Shown here: one piece after another, positions 9,201 through 17,637 of the stretch
How positions within the stretch are numbered: position 1 is the first letter of the stretch
Layout of the letters: each line of letters opens with the position of its first letter
NCBI RefSeq assembly: GCF_002300165.1
Contig: NZ_MLCE01000003.1
Span: 1-64,000 of the forward strand
Direction of reading: 5' to 3'
Source of the DNA: Streptomyces sp. Tue6028
GTDB lineage: Bacteria; Actinomycetota; Actinomycetes; Streptomycetales; Streptomycetaceae
DNA: 64,000 nucleotides
Notes under the pieces: model-generated
Database searches by the model: none
Told to the model about the DNA's origin: nothing
The model's input: the letters and a program-made list of their open reading frames with translations, nothing else
Program-made: the position numbers and the translations under genes

Positions 9201-10103
9201 ATGACCCAAGCCCTGGACCGCATCCGGGTCGGCTCGGCCCCGGACTCCTGGGGCGTCTGGTTCCGCGACGACCCGCACCAGGTGCCCTGGGAACGCTTCC
9301 TGGACGAGGTCGCCGAGGCGGGCTACTCCTGGATCGAGCTCGGCCCGTACGGCTATCTGCCGACCGACCCGGCCCGGCTCGCCGACGAGGTGGCCGCGCG
9401 CGACCTGCGGGTGTCGGCCGGGACGGTCTTCACCTCCCTGCACCACGGGCCGGCCGTGTGGGACGCGACCTGGGAGCACGTCGGCCAGGTCGCCGCGCTC
9501 ACCCGCGCCATGGGCGCCCGGCACCTGGTGGTCATCCCCTCCTTCTGGCGCGACGACAAGACCGCCGAGCTCCTCGAACCGCGGGAGCTGACCGCCGAGC
9601 AGTGGGCCCATCTGACCAAGGGCATGGAACGGCTCGGTCACGAGGTCAGGGAGACGTACGGTCTCGACATCGTCGTCCACCCGCACGCGGACACCCACAT
9701 CGACACCGAGGACCACGTCGAACGCTTCCTCGACTCCACCGACTCCGACCTCGTCAACCTGTGCCTGGACACCGGGCACTACGCCTACTGCGGCGGCGAC
9801 AGCGTCAAGCTCATCGAGACCTACGGCGAACGCATCGGCTACCTCCACCTCAAGCAGGTGGACCCGGCCGTCCTCGCCGACGTCGTCGAGAACGAGGTGC
9901 CGTTCGGTCCCGCCGTGCAGCGCGGTGTGATGTGCGAACCCCCCACGGGCGTACCGGATCTGGAGCCGGTGCTGGCCGCCGCCCAGCGACTGGGCGTCGA
10001 CCTGTTCGGCATCGTCGAGCAGGACATGTACCCCTGCGAGCCGGACAAGCCGCTGCCCATCGCCGTCCGCACCCGCGCGTTCCTCCGCTCCTGCGGCGCC
10101 TGA
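9201..10103 (+). CDS. Sugar phosphate isomerase/epimerase, IolE/IolI-like
   Basis: 300-aa xylose-isomerase-like TIM barrel. Opening [13 protein letters not shown] and the metal-ligand segments [34 protein letters not shown] and YLHLKQVD match inosose dehydratase (IolE) or inosose isomerase (IolI). Because no other IolE is in the locus and iolG and iolD are present, dehydration of scyllo-inosose is the likelier role. ATG at 9201 starts 1 nt after the ATPase stop, with GGAAGGGACC upstream. Confidence 0.85.
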   Translation: MTQALDRIRVGSAPDSWGVWFRDDPHQVPWERFLDEVAEAGYSWIELGPYGYLPTDPARLADEVAARDLRVSAGTVFTSLHHGPAVWDATWEHVGQVAALTRAMGARHLVVIPSFWRDDKTAELLEPRELTAEQWAHLTKGMERLGHEVRETYGLDIVVHPHADTHIDTEDHVERFLDSTDSDLVNLCLDTGHYAYCGGDSVKLIETYGERIGYLHLKQVDPAVLADVVENEVPFGPAVQRGVMCEPPTGVPDLEPVLAAAQRLGVDLFGIVEQDMYPCEPDKPLPIAVRTRAFLRSCGA

Positions 10104-10128
10104 CCACCCGAAGGGACCACCGACCACC

Positions 10129-11148
10129 ATGACCCAGCACGCAACCCTCGGGGTCGCCGTCATCGGCACCGGCCGGATGGGCGCCGACCATGTGCGTCGC
10201 ATCTCCGAGGTGACCAGCGGGGCGCGGGTGAGCGCCGTCGTGGACATCGACGCCGAGCGGGCCAAGCAGCTCGCCGACGGCATCGGCGGCTGCACCGCGT
10301 ACACGGACCCGGCCGCCGCGCTGGCCGCGGACGACGTCGACGCCGTGATCGTCGCCTCCCCCGGACCCGCGCACGAGGCGGCGCTCCTCACCGCCTTCGA
10401 ACACGACCTGCCGGTGCTGTGCGAGAAGCCGCTCACCCCGGACGCGGCGTCGGCGCTGCGGGTCATGGAGGCCGAACAGCGGCTCGGCCACCGGCGGGTC
10501 CAGGTCGGGTTCATGCGGCGCTACGACGCCGAGTACCTGCGGCTCAAGGCGCTGCTGGACAGCGGTCAGCTGGGCCGGCCGCTGATGCTGCACAACCGGC
10601 ACCGCAACGCCGACGTCCTGCCGTACTTCACCGAGCAGATGCTCATCAACGACTCCGTCGTGCACGAGATGGACGTCGCCCGCTGGCTGCTGGACCAGGA
10701 GATCACCGCGATCACGGTGATGAAGCCGAGGCCCTCGGGCAACGCGCCCGAGGGTCTGTCCGACCCGCAGTTCGTCGTGTTCGAGACGGACGGGGGCGTC
10801 CTGGTCGACGTGGAGATCTACGCGAACTGCCGCTTCGGCTACCAGGTGCAGGCCGAGGCGGTCTGCGAGAACGGCACGGCACGCATCGGCGAGGCCCACG
10901 GCATGATGGTCAACACGGCCGGACGGTGGGGCGGTTCCATCGCCCCCGACTTCGTGGAGCGCTTCGTGGACGCCTACGACCGTGAGGTGCAGGCCTGGGT
11001 CGACGCCACTCTGCGCGGCGAGGTCACCGGCCCCAGCAGCTGGGACGGCTACGCGGCGGCCGCCGTCTGCGAGGCGGGGGTGCGTGCCCAGGCGGAGGGC
11101 TGCCGCACGGAGGTCGAGCTGATCGACCGGCCCGCGCTGTACCGCTGA
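10129..11148 (+). CDS. iolG: Inositol 2-dehydrogenase IolG
   Basis: 339-aa GFO/IDH/MocA NAD-dependent oxidoreductase that oxidises myo-inositol to scyllo-inosose. It has an N-terminal Rossmann motif [16 protein letters not shown], the EKP motif in [11 protein letters not shown] (catalytic Lys), FMRRYDAEY, and the inositol-dehydrogenase segment [16 protein letters not shown]. Final gene of the rightward operon; AAGGGACC precedes the ATG. A hairpin follows immediately. Confidence 0.94.
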   Translation: MTQHATLGVAVIGTGRMGADHVRRISEVTSGARVSAVVDIDAERAKQLADGIGGCTAYTDPAAALAADDVDAVIVASPGPAHEAALLTAFEHDLPVLCEKPLTPDAASALRVMEAEQRLGHRRVQVGFMRRYDAEYLRLKALLDSGQLGRPLMLHNRHRNADVLPYFTEQMLINDSVVHEMDVARWLLDQEITAITVMKPRPSGNAPEGLSDPQFVVFETDGGVLVDVEIYANCRFGYQVQAEAVCENGTARIGEAHGMMVNTAGRWGGSIAPDFVERFVDAYDREVQAWVDATLRGEVTGPSSWDGYAAAAVCEAGVRAQAEGCRTEVELIDRPALYR

Positions 11149-11187
11149 ACCGGCGGCCGTCCACCCGGCGGTGCCGCCCCGCCGGTT
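11148..11187 (+). terminator. Hairpin after iolG
   Basis: AACCGGCGG (11148-11156) pairs with CCGCCGGTT (11179-11187), starting on the last base of the iolG stop. GC-rich terminator without a T-tract, as common in Streptomyces. Confidence 0.55.
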
Positions 11188-11706
11188 CCCGCGGCCTTCC
11201 CGCTTCCGGAGACCGGTCGCGGTGCCGGGGGCGCCGCTCACCGGTCACGGTAGCGGGGGCGCCGCTCACCGGTCGCGGTACCGGGGGGCGCCGCCCGGGC
11301 ACCGGGCGGATCGGGCGTGCGCGGCGCGGTGCCCCCGGCCGTTTGTCCGCGCCTGCGGGCGGCCCCGGGGACACCGGCGCTCCGTCCCCGCCTCGCGCAC
11401 GCATCCGGCGGGGGTCGAACACGACTCGTCGGCGCCGGAAGCGTCCGCCCACGTGACCATCACCTGGCGAGCGCCGATACTTCTGACTATGGACTGCCGA
11501 TTGACCATGGACTGTCGATTCAGCCCGTCCTCAGCGCTCCCCCGTCCGACGGCCGTGCACCGCCGCCGTCGACGGATCGGCGTCAACCCCGCCGCGGTCC
11601 GCTTCCCGACGCCCCGGAGCACCCAGACCACACACCACCTCCAGCTCCTCCGACCTGGGCGGACACCCGTCGGAGGCACAGCTGCCAGGCCCACCAGGAG
11701 GTTTCC
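11188..11706. other. Gene-free 520-nt region upstream of dhaK
   Basis: No credible ORF. It contains three tandem 28-bp units beginning ACCGGTCGCGGT at 11212, 11240 and 11268, and a 16-bp direct repeat ATGGACTGYCGATTSA at 11489 and 11507 (18-nt spacing). The direct repeat is a candidate operator for the dha operon. A strong AGGAGG site for dhaK lies at 11695-11700. Confidence 0.6.
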
Positions 11707-12699
11707 ATGAAGATGCTCATCAACGTGGCCGAGACGGTGGTCGCGGACGCGCTGCGGGGCATGGCGGCAGCGCACCCGGAGCTGACGGTGGACGTCGAGA
11801 ACCGGGTGATCGTACGGCGGGACGCCCCCGTGGCCGGCAAGGTGGGCCTCGTCTCCGGCGGCGGCTCGGGGCACGAGCCGCTCCATGGTGGTTTCGTGGG
11901 TCCCGGGATGCTCTCGGCGGCCTGTCCGGGCGAGGTCTTCACCTCGCCGGTGCCGGATCAGATGGTGCGTGCCGCGGCGGCCGTGGACAGCGGCGCCGGC
12001 GTGCTGTTCATCGTCAAGAACTACACGGGCGACGTCCTCAACTTCGACATGGCGGCGGAGCTCGCCGAGGACGAGGGCATCCAAGTCGCGAAGGTCCTCG
12101 TCAACGACGACGTCGCGGTCACCGACAGCCTCTACACCGCCGGACGACGCGGTACCGGGGCGACCCTCTTCGTGGAGAAGATCGCGGGCGCCGCGGCCGA
12201 CGAGGGCGCGCCGCTGGAACGCGTCCAGTCGATCGCCCGGCAGGTCAACGAGAACTCGCGCAGCTTCGGCGTGGCCCTCAGCGCCTGCACGACCCCGGCC
12301 AAGGGCAGTCCCACCTTCGACCTGCCGCCCGGGGAGCTGGAGCTGGGCGTGGGCATCCACGGCGAGCCGGGCCGGGAACGGCGGGCGATGATGACCTCGC
12401 GGGAGATCGCCGACTTCTCGGTGCACGCGATCCTGGAGGACCTCGAACCGCGCAACCCCGTCCTGGTCCTGGTGAACGGCATGGGCGCGACCCCGCTGAT
12501 CGAGCTGTACGGCTTCAACGCGGAGGTGCAGCGGGTGCTGAGCGAGCGAGGCGTGCCCGTCGCGCGCACACTGGTCGGCAACTACGTCACCTCACTGGAC
12601 ATGGCCGGCGCTTCAGTGACGCTGTGCCAGGTCGACGAGGAGCTGCTGCGGCTGTGGGACGCACCGGTGAATACGCCCGGACTGCGCTGGGGCGTGTGA
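11707..12699 (+). CDS. dhaK: Dihydroxyacetone kinase subunit DhaK
   Basis: 330-aa substrate-binding subunit of the PTS-type dihydroxyacetone kinase. It binds dihydroxyacetone covalently on a His; His218 in GVGIHGEPG matches the E. coli residue number. The N-terminal GLVSGGGSGHEPLHGGFVG loop is conserved. The ATG at 11707 is preceded by AGGAGG; a longer upstream extension has no coding features. The stop codon lies inside the first of four palindrome-like repeats that fill the gap to dhaL. Confidence 0.95.
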   Translation: MKMLINVAETVVADALRGMAAAHPELTVDVENRVIVRRDAPVAGKVGLVSGGGSGHEPLHGGFVGPGMLSAACPGEVFTSPVPDQMVRAAAAVDSGAGVLFIVKNYTGDVLNFDMAAELAEDEGIQVAKVLVNDDVAVTDSLYTAGRRGTGATLFVEKIAGAAADEGAPLERVQSIARQVNENSRSFGVALSACTTPAKGSPTFDLPPGELELGVGIHGEPGRERRAMMTSREIADFSVHAILEDLEPRNPVLVLVNGMGATPLIELYGFNAEVQRVLSERGVPVARTLVGNYVTSLDMAGASVTLCQVDEELLRLWDAPVNTPGLRWGV

Positions 12700-12870
12700 A
12701 CCCGGTCAACAGGCAGTCGGGTGGAGGCGGGGTGGTCAGGTGAACCCGGTCAGCAGCGGTCGGCGGCTGGCCGGAGGGAGCCGCCGATGCCTTGTGAGCT
12801 CGGTTCACGAGGAGCCAGGCGGAGGGGGCGGGATGATCGGGACGACGGGACGTTGTGAGCTCGATTCACA
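12695..12870. promoter_or_regulatory. Four-copy palindromic operator-like cluster between dhaK and dhaL
   Basis: The 330-nt dhaK-dhaL gap holds four related 17-mers: TGTGAACCCGGTCAACA (12695-12711, over the dhaK stop), GGTGAACCCGGTCAGCA (12739-12755), TGTGAGCTCGGTTCACG (12793-12809) and TGTGAGCTCGATTCACA (12854-12870). The last has perfect TGTGA/TCACA arms around 7 nt. Spacings are 44, 54 and 61 nt. Possible regulator sites for a dhaL promoter, or a decayed repeat. Confidence 0.6.
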
Positions 12871-13029
12871 GCCGAAGCGCCGTCGGGGTCTGGCCACCTA
12901 CGGGCCGCCGCATCACACGGTCGACGCCCGGCCAGGGAGCCACCGCGCCACCCCGCTCCGGCAGCGGCACCCGCACCCGCACCCGTCTACATCGGCGCAG
13001 TCAATGTACGTACCAGGCAAGGAGACTCC

Positions 13030-13629
13030 GTGCTCGACGTCGATTTCTTCCGCCGTTGGATGACGGCGACCGCCGTGTCGGTGGACCGCGAGGCGCAGCG
13101 GCTCACCGACCTGGACTCCCCGATCGGTGACGCCGACCACGGCAGCAATCTCCAGCGCGGGTTCAACTCCGTGAGAGCCGCACTGGAGAAGGAGGCGCCG
13201 GCCACGCCCGGCGCCGTCCTCGTACTCGCGGGACGGCAGCTCATCTCGACGGTCGGCGGAGCCAGCGGGCCGCTGTACGGCAGTCTGCTGCGCAAGACCG
13301 GCAAGGAGCTGGGGGACGCCGCCGAGGTCACCGAGGAGCAGCTGGCCCTGGCGTTGCGGGCCGGCGTCGACGCGGTCATGGCGCTGGGCGGCGCCTCGCC
13401 CGGCGACAAGACCATGATCGACGCGCTGGTGCCGGCGGTCGACGCGCTCTCCGAGTCGTTCGCCGCGGCGAAGGCCGCCGCCGACGAGGGCGCGGTCGCG
13501 ACCACACCCTTGCAGGCACGCAAGGGCCGGGCGAGCTATCTGGGCGAGCGCAGCATCGGGCACCAGGACCCGGGCGCCACGTCCTCGGCACTGCTGATCG
13601 GGGCACTCGTGGAGGCGGCCGGTGAGTGA
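13030..13629 (+). CDS. dhaL: Dihydroxyacetone kinase ADP-binding subunit DhaL
   Basis: 199-aa DhaL/DAK2 domain that carries the permanently bound ADP and transfers phosphate from DhaM to DhaK-bound dihydroxyacetone. Mg-ligand aspartates are seen in DLDSPIGDADHG (Asp29, Asp34, Asp36), followed by VGGASGPLYGSLL and ASPGDKTMIDAL. GTG at 13030 follows AAGGAGA. It overlaps dhaM by 8 nt (GTGAGTGA). Confidence 0.95.
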   Translation: MLDVDFFRRWMTATAVSVDREAQRLTDLDSPIGDADHGSNLQRGFNSVRAALEKEAPATPGAVLVLAGRQLISTVGGASGPLYGSLLRKTGKELGDAAEVTEEQLALALRAGVDAVMALGGASPGDKTMIDALVPAVDALSESFAAAKAAADEGAVATTPLQARKGRASYLGERSIGHQDPGATSSALLIGALVEAAGE

Positions 13630-14038
13630 CACGACGGAGAAGCTCGTAGGCATCGTGCTGGTCTCCCACAGCGCGGCCGTCGCCGCGTCCGTCGCCGAGC
13701 TGGCGAAGGGGCTCGCGGGCGGCGGCACGACCGCTCCCGTCGCCCCTGCCGGCGGCACCCCCGACGGGGGTCTCGGCACGAGTGCGGAACTGATCGCCGC
13801 CGCTGCCGCCGCCGTGGACCAAGGCGCGGGGATCGCCGTCCTCACCGACCTCGGCAGTGCGGTCCTCACCGTCAAGGCCCTGCTCGCCGAGGGCGACGAG
13901 CTCCCCGACGGGGCGCGTCTCGTCGACGCCCCCTTCGTCGAGGGCGCGGTCGCCGCGGTCGTCACGGCGTCGGCGGGCGCGGATCTGGACGCGGTCGAGG
14001 CGGCTGCCGCGGAGGCGTACAGCTACCGGAAGACCTGA
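13622..14038 (+). CDS. dhaM: PTS-dependent dihydroxyacetone kinase phosphotransferase DhaM
   Basis: 138-aa EIIA-Man-type domain that receives phosphate from HPr and rephosphorylates ADP on DhaL. The phosphoacceptor is probably His16 in GIVLVSHSAAVA; the GIAVLTDLGSAVLT and LVDAPFVEGAVAAVV segments fit the fold. It lacks the extra HPr/EI domains of E. coli DhaM, as usual in Gram-positives. GTG at 13622 overlaps the dhaL stop. Confidence 0.92.
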   Translation: MSDTTEKLVGIVLVSHSAAVAASVAELAKGLAGGGTTAPVAPAGGTPDGGLGTSAELIAAAAAAVDQGAGIAVLTDLGSAVLTVKALLAEGDELPDGARLVDAPFVEGAVAAVVTASAGADLDAVEAAAAEAYSYRKT

Positions 14039-14499
14039 GCGGCGGAATCGTCGCACGCTCGGTCCTGACCGCCCGGTGCTCCGGCCGTCGGCGACCGCCC
14101 GTCAGGGACGGCGTGGCCACGCCGGTCCAGGCGGCGGCCGACGACACGGGCCCACCCGCCCCGGAAGCCTGGTGGGCATCTGACGGTGCGTCCACTCGGA
14201 CACCGCCGGGCGGGGCCGGACTGGGCAGGGGAGATACGCTCGGGCGCCGTGCGGCCGGGCGGCCGGAGCCGACCCCGGCTCGGGCCGCCCGGCCGCTCTC
14301 GCCGGCGCGGGATCAGCGACGACAGCGGTCCGCGCCGTGGACATGAACTCCGTTGGGACAAGCGTGAGTTCACGCCGCGTCAGGGATCAGCATACGTACC
14401 GCGCGACCGCCCGACGAACGGCGACCCTCCCTCTTGAAGCGACCACGCCAACCGTTGTCTTATAGGTACAGACCAATCCCGTCGAGGGAGGGCAGTGCC
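14039..14499. other. Gene-free region after dhaM with strong terminator
   Basis: 461 nt without a credible gene. A 14-bp palindrome GGCGTGGCCACGCC lies at 14110-14123. A 20-bp stem with one mismatch (14251-14270 with 14277-14296, 6-nt loop) is a likely dha terminator. The 3' part holds a possible promoter for the next gene (TTGAAG, 18 nt, TCTTAT) and motif ATAGGTACAGACC at 14462-14474. Confidence 0.6.
14251..14296 (+). terminator. Strong GC hairpin downstream of dhaKLM
   Basis: Left arm GCGGCCGGGCGGCCGGAGCC, loop gacccc, right arm GGCTCGGGCCGCCCGGCCGC; 19 of 20 positions pair. Confidence 0.7.
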
Positions 14500-15501
14500 G
14501 TGCGACGCGTTCCCCTTGCGTTGATGTGCGGACCGCTGTGCGGTTCGCTGCTCGTCCTGACGTCCTGCGCCTGGGGCGGGGGCGACCAGAACCCGGGCGA
14601 ACGGCTGCCCTCGGCGCCCCTGGGGGTCACCGCCGCGGCGGGCAGCGCCACCAGCGTGCACGTCATGTGGAACGTGGCGTCCGCCGACCCGAAGATCACC
14701 CGCTACGAGATCTATCGCGGCACCACGAAGGTCGAGGAGGTCTCCGGCGCCGAGCACATGGTGGACGTCTCCAGACTCGAACCTGCCACCACGTACGTCT
14801 TCACGGTCCGGGCGCGGAACGCCGCCGGGGACGCGGGGCCGCCCAGCAAGCCGGTGCGCGCCACCACGCCGGCCCAGGCAGCGGCCGACGGCACGGCCCC
14901 CACCCGCCCCGGCACGCCGCACGGCAAGGCGGTCGGGAGCCGGGCGGTGCAGCTGTCCTGGGAGCGGTCGACGGACGACCGGGGCGTGACCTCGTACGAC
15001 GTCTACCAGGGCACCTCGAAGATCCACAGCGTCGGGGGCGGGCAGACGGCGACCGTGGTCACCGGGCTGAGGCCGGGCACGCACTACCGCTTCACGGTGC
15101 GGGCGCGCGACGCGGCGGACAACCTCTCCGCCCCCAGCGCGACGGTCCCGGTCACCACCGCGCGGGGTGCCGCCGACAACAGGGGCACGGCCCCGACGGA
15201 CTTCCGCGCCGCGACGCACCGCGCGGACGGCGCCTACTACATCGACCTGTCGTGGGTCCCGCCCGAGGTGGACGGCGTGATCACGGAGTATCAGATCCAC
15301 CTCGACGGGGCTCCGGTGACCTCGCTGGTGTGGGGCGGCACCCCGCCCAGCGGGAGGTCGACGTACAGCTTCTACGTGGGCCGGGAGGCCGGGGTCGCGC
15401 ACCGGGTGCGGATCCGGGCGAAGCTGCCGGACGGGACCTGGGGCGGCCTGTCGGCGGAACGCTCGGTGACGACCGGCTCCACGGACCAGGAGACGAACTG
15501 A
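14500..15501 (+). CDS. Lipoprotein with three fibronectin type III repeats
   Basis: 333-aa predicted extracellular lipoprotein. The GTG at 14500 is preceded by GAGGGAGGG; an upstream ATG in frame lacks this. The signal peptide ends LLVLTSC (Cys23). Three FN3 domains follow at about 45-130, 150-235 and 245-333, each with the family W/Y and TTYVFTVRARNAAG-type strand (for example THYRFTVRARDAADN). FN3 arrays occur in secreted glycoside hydrolases, but no catalytic domain is present, so the role may be adhesion or polysaccharide binding. A duplicated GGAGACGAACTGA spans the stop. Confidence 0.85.
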   Translation: MRRVPLALMCGPLCGSLLVLTSCAWGGGDQNPGERLPSAPLGVTAAAGSATSVHVMWNVASADPKITRYEIYRGTTKVEEVSGAEHMVDVSRLEPATTYVFTVRARNAAGDAGPPSKPVRATTPAQAAADGTAPTRPGTPHGKAVGSRAVQLSWERSTDDRGVTSYDVYQGTSKIHSVGGGQTATVVTGLRPGTHYRFTVRARDAADNLSAPSATVPVTTARGAADNRGTAPTDFRAATHRADGAYYIDLSWVPPEVDGVITEYQIHLDGAPVTSLVWGGTPPSGRSTYSFYVGREAGVAHRVRIRAKLPDGTWGGLSAERSVTTGSTDQETN

Positions 15502-15525
15502 TCCAGGGGCCGGGAGACGAACTGA
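15489..15525 (+). repeat. Stop-codon-spanning direct duplication
   Basis: GGAGACGAACTGA occurs at 15489-15501, where its TGA is the stop of the FN3 lipoprotein, and again at 15513-15525 (24-bp period). Confidence 0.85.
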
Positions 15526-15567
15526 CCCACGGGGCCGGGAGTCGACCGGAACGGGACCCGGCCCCTG
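15504..15567 (+). terminator. Terminator-like inverted repeat after FN3 gene
   Basis: CAGGGGCCGGG (15504-15514) pairs with CCCGGCCCCTG (15557-15567) across a 42-nt loop. Confidence 0.5.
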
Positions 15568-15581
15568 AGGGAGCTGAGTGA

Positions 15582-15594
15582 TAGGTACGACCTA
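15582..15594. promoter_or_regulatory. TAGGT-N3-ACCTA palindrome at LysR promoter
   Basis: Perfect 5-3-5 palindrome TAGGTACGACCTA ending 11 nt before the LysR start. TAGGCT (15593-15598) could be a -10 box of a leaderless transcript. A related ATAGGTACAGACC lies upstream of the FN3 gene, suggesting one regulator for both. Confidence 0.5.
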
Positions 15595-15605
15595 GGCTTG
15601 CCCGC

Positions 15606-16535
15606 ATGGCCCATAGGGAACCCAATGTCGCGGCACAGCTCGATCTCTCCCTGCTGCGCACCTTCCTCGCGGTGCACCGGAGCGGGTCCTTCACGGCGGC
15701 CGGGCGGCTGCTCGGCCTGTCCCAGCCGACCGTGACGACACAGATGCGGTCCCTGGAGGAGCAGCTCGGCAGAGAACTGTTCGAGCGGCGGCCGCGGGGT
15801 GTGGTGCCCACGTCGGTGGCGGACGAACTGGCCGCCCAGGTGGCGGCCCCGCTGGACGCGCTGGCGGCGGTCGCGGACCGCGGCGGCCTCGGTGCGGACC
15901 AGCCGCCGGACCCCGTCCATGTGGCGGGCCCCGCCGAACTGCTGTGCGTGAGGGCGCTGCCGGCGCTGGCACCGCTCACCCGGCAGGGCGTCCGGCTCCG
16001 GATCAGCACTGGCCTCACCGACGAACTCCTGGAAGGCCTGCGCGGTGGCCGCTTCGACCTGGTGATCGCCACGATCCGGCCACGTGGGCGGACCCTGACG
16101 TCCGTTCCTCTGATGGACGAGGAGTTCGTGCTCGTGGCCGCCCCCGCCTGGGCCGAGCGGATCGGCCCGGAACGGGTCGCGGCGGAGGGACCCGCCGCGC
16201 TCCACGGGGTGCCCCTGGTGACGTACGCGGAGGACCTGCCCATCGCCCGCCGCTACTGGCGGCACGTCTTCGGGACGCGGCTGACCGGGCAGGCCGCGAT
16301 CACGGTGCCCGATCTGCGTGGCGTCCTCGCCGCGGTCGTCGCCGGCGCGGGGATCTCCGTGCTCCCCCGCTATCTGTGCCTCGACGAGCTGGCCACCGGC
16401 GCCCTGGTCCCGCTGCTGACCCCCGAGGACCCGCCGATCAACACCGGATATCTCACCCAGCGGCCCGGCGCCTCGGACAATCCGCACGTGGCCCTCGTCC
16501 GCGAGCGGCTGCTCCAGGCCGGCCGCACCTGGTGA
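15606..16535 (+). CDS. LysR-family transcriptional regulator
   Basis: 309-aa LysR protein. N-terminal winged HTH at about 12-70 (LLRTFLAVHRSGSFTAAGRLL, LSQPTVTTQMRSLEEQLG, LFERRPRGVVPT), then a periplasmic-binding-like effector domain from about 95. The start is close to its own palindrome and has no Shine-Dalgarno, so it is probably leaderless. Likely targets are itself and the FN3 lipoprotein, based on the shared motif. Effector unknown. Confidence 0.92.
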   Translation: MAHREPNVAAQLDLSLLRTFLAVHRSGSFTAAGRLLGLSQPTVTTQMRSLEEQLGRELFERRPRGVVPTSVADELAAQVAAPLDALAAVADRGGLGADQPPDPVHVAGPAELLCVRALPALAPLTRQGVRLRISTGLTDELLEGLRGGRFDLVIATIRPRGRTLTSVPLMDEEFVLVAAPAWAERIGPERVAAEGPAALHGVPLVTYAEDLPIARRYWRHVFGTRLTGQAAITVPDLRGVLAAVVAGAGISVLPRYLCLDELATGALVPLLTPEDPPINTGYLTQRPGASDNPHVALVRERLLQAGRTW

Positions 16536-16707
16536 CGACCGGCCGGCCCACGCCGCGGAACGGACGGTCCGCCCGCGCGTGAGGAGCCACCGGCCGTCCG
16601 CGGTACGCGAGTCAGGAGCAACCGCCCGTCCGCGGAACGCGCGTGACGAGCCCCGGGCCGTCCGCCGGACGCGCGTGACGGGCCACCCGGCGTCCGCCGG
16701 ACGAAGG
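16532..16707 (+). repeat. 32-bp tandem repeat array after LysR
   Basis: GTGACGA-type units recur at 16532 (over the LysR stop), 16579, 16611, 16643 and 16675, and the internal GTCCG recurs exactly every 32 nt at 16596, 16628, 16660 and 16692. The array fills much of the 312-nt gap before the next gene; I see nothing else convincing in that gap. Confidence 0.8.
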
Positions 16708-16847
16708 AATTGTTCACCTGCCCGGTCCCCGTCCGCATGCGGGTCGGGCCAGGTACACGTTGGCTCGCCCTGAGGCAGCACGGGCCTTTCCAATCCTCGG
16801 CGGCGCATGGGATGTACCGCCAACCGTGCCGCTGGAGGGCAGTTCCT

Positions 16848-17393
16848 ATGCGTAAGACTCAGATATTTCTCCGTTCCGGCCTGACCGTGGCCGCCGCCGC
16901 TGCGCTTCCGCTCACCCTGGCCGCCCCGTCGGCCGTCGCGCGGGCGTCCGGGATCTCCGTGAGTACCAGCGGCAGCGCCGTCACGGTCACCACGAGTGCC
17001 TGCCCCAGCAACGGCAGCAGCTTCGGCATCGCCTCGCTGCTCTCCAGCGGGCAGGCGAACTTCGCCCAGGGGCGCCAGATGCCGCTGACCGGCACCAGCA
17101 CCAGCCAGTCGGCGTCCTGGACCGGGGTGAGCCCCGGTACCTACACCGTCATCGTGGTGTGCCAGAGCGGGTCGACCGCGGGCACCCAGTCCATCATCGT
17201 CTCGGCCCCCTCCACGCCCACGATTTCCGCGACGAGCTCGGCCGCACCGTCGCGAGGCGTCATGGGCGGTTTCGGCGGAGCCGTCGAGGACTACGGGACG
17301 ATCACCGTCGTGGGCGGCGCCGCACTGGTCGCCACCGGCAGTGTGGCGGCGGCCTGGTTCCTGCGTCGCCGGTCCAAGCCTCACCGCCTCTGA
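16848..17393 (+). CDS. Small secreted, C-terminally anchored protein
   Basis: 181-aa hypothetical surface protein. Signal peptide MRKTQIFLRSGLTVAAAAALPLTLAAPSAVA, an Ig-like or adhesin-like middle (SVSTSGSAVTVTTSACPSN, GTYTVIVVCQ, two Cys that could pair), then a membrane segment VVGGAALVATGSVAAAWFL and RRRSKPHRL tail that stops transfer. No LPXTG sortase motif. ATG at 16848 follows GGAGGG. Typical of Streptomyces small exported proteins; function unknown. Confidence 0.8.
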   Translation: MRKTQIFLRSGLTVAAAAALPLTLAAPSAVARASGISVSTSGSAVTVTTSACPSNGSSFGIASLLSSGQANFAQGRQMPLTGTSTSQSASWTGVSPGTYTVIVVCQSGSTAGTQSIIVSAPSTPTISATSSAAPSRGVMGGFGGAVEDYGTITVVGGAALVATGSVAAAWFLRRRSKPHRL

Positions 17394-17448
17394 TCCCGGG
17401 CCCCGGCCCCCCGGTGCCCTGGACCCCGATGCCGGGGCCCGCCTCACC

Positions 17449-17613
17449 CGCGGCCGTCCAACCGACCGGGTCGGCACTAAGGACGGCCGCCCACTCGACC
17501 GGCTCGGCGCCACGGACGGCCGCCCACTCGACCGGGTCGGCGCCACGGACGGCCGCCCACTCGACCGGGCCGACACCACGGACGGCCGCCGGCCATCCTC
17601 TCCGGGCGCCCGC
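17449..17613. repeat. 33-bp tandem repeat array
   Basis: Five units; GACGGCCGCC recurs at 17482, 17515, 17548 and 17581, exactly 33 nt apart, with a diverged first unit at 17449. It lies between convergent genes. The period would allow an 11-residue coding repeat (DGRPLDRVGAT-like), but no gene with a credible start uses it. Confidence 0.85.
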
Positions 17614-17637
17614 TCCGGTCCCCCGCCCGCGGGGCGT

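Noticed and set aside
14462..14477. DasR-responsive element upstream of the FN3 lipoprotein
   Set aside because: Only the AGACCA half fits; the resemblance to the palindrome upstream of the adjacent LysR gene is better.
17449..17613. Possible CRISPR array
   Set aside because: The units are contiguous tandem repeats with no unique spacers and no cas genes; the same applies to arrays at 3694, 16532, 26635, 49240 and 56017.
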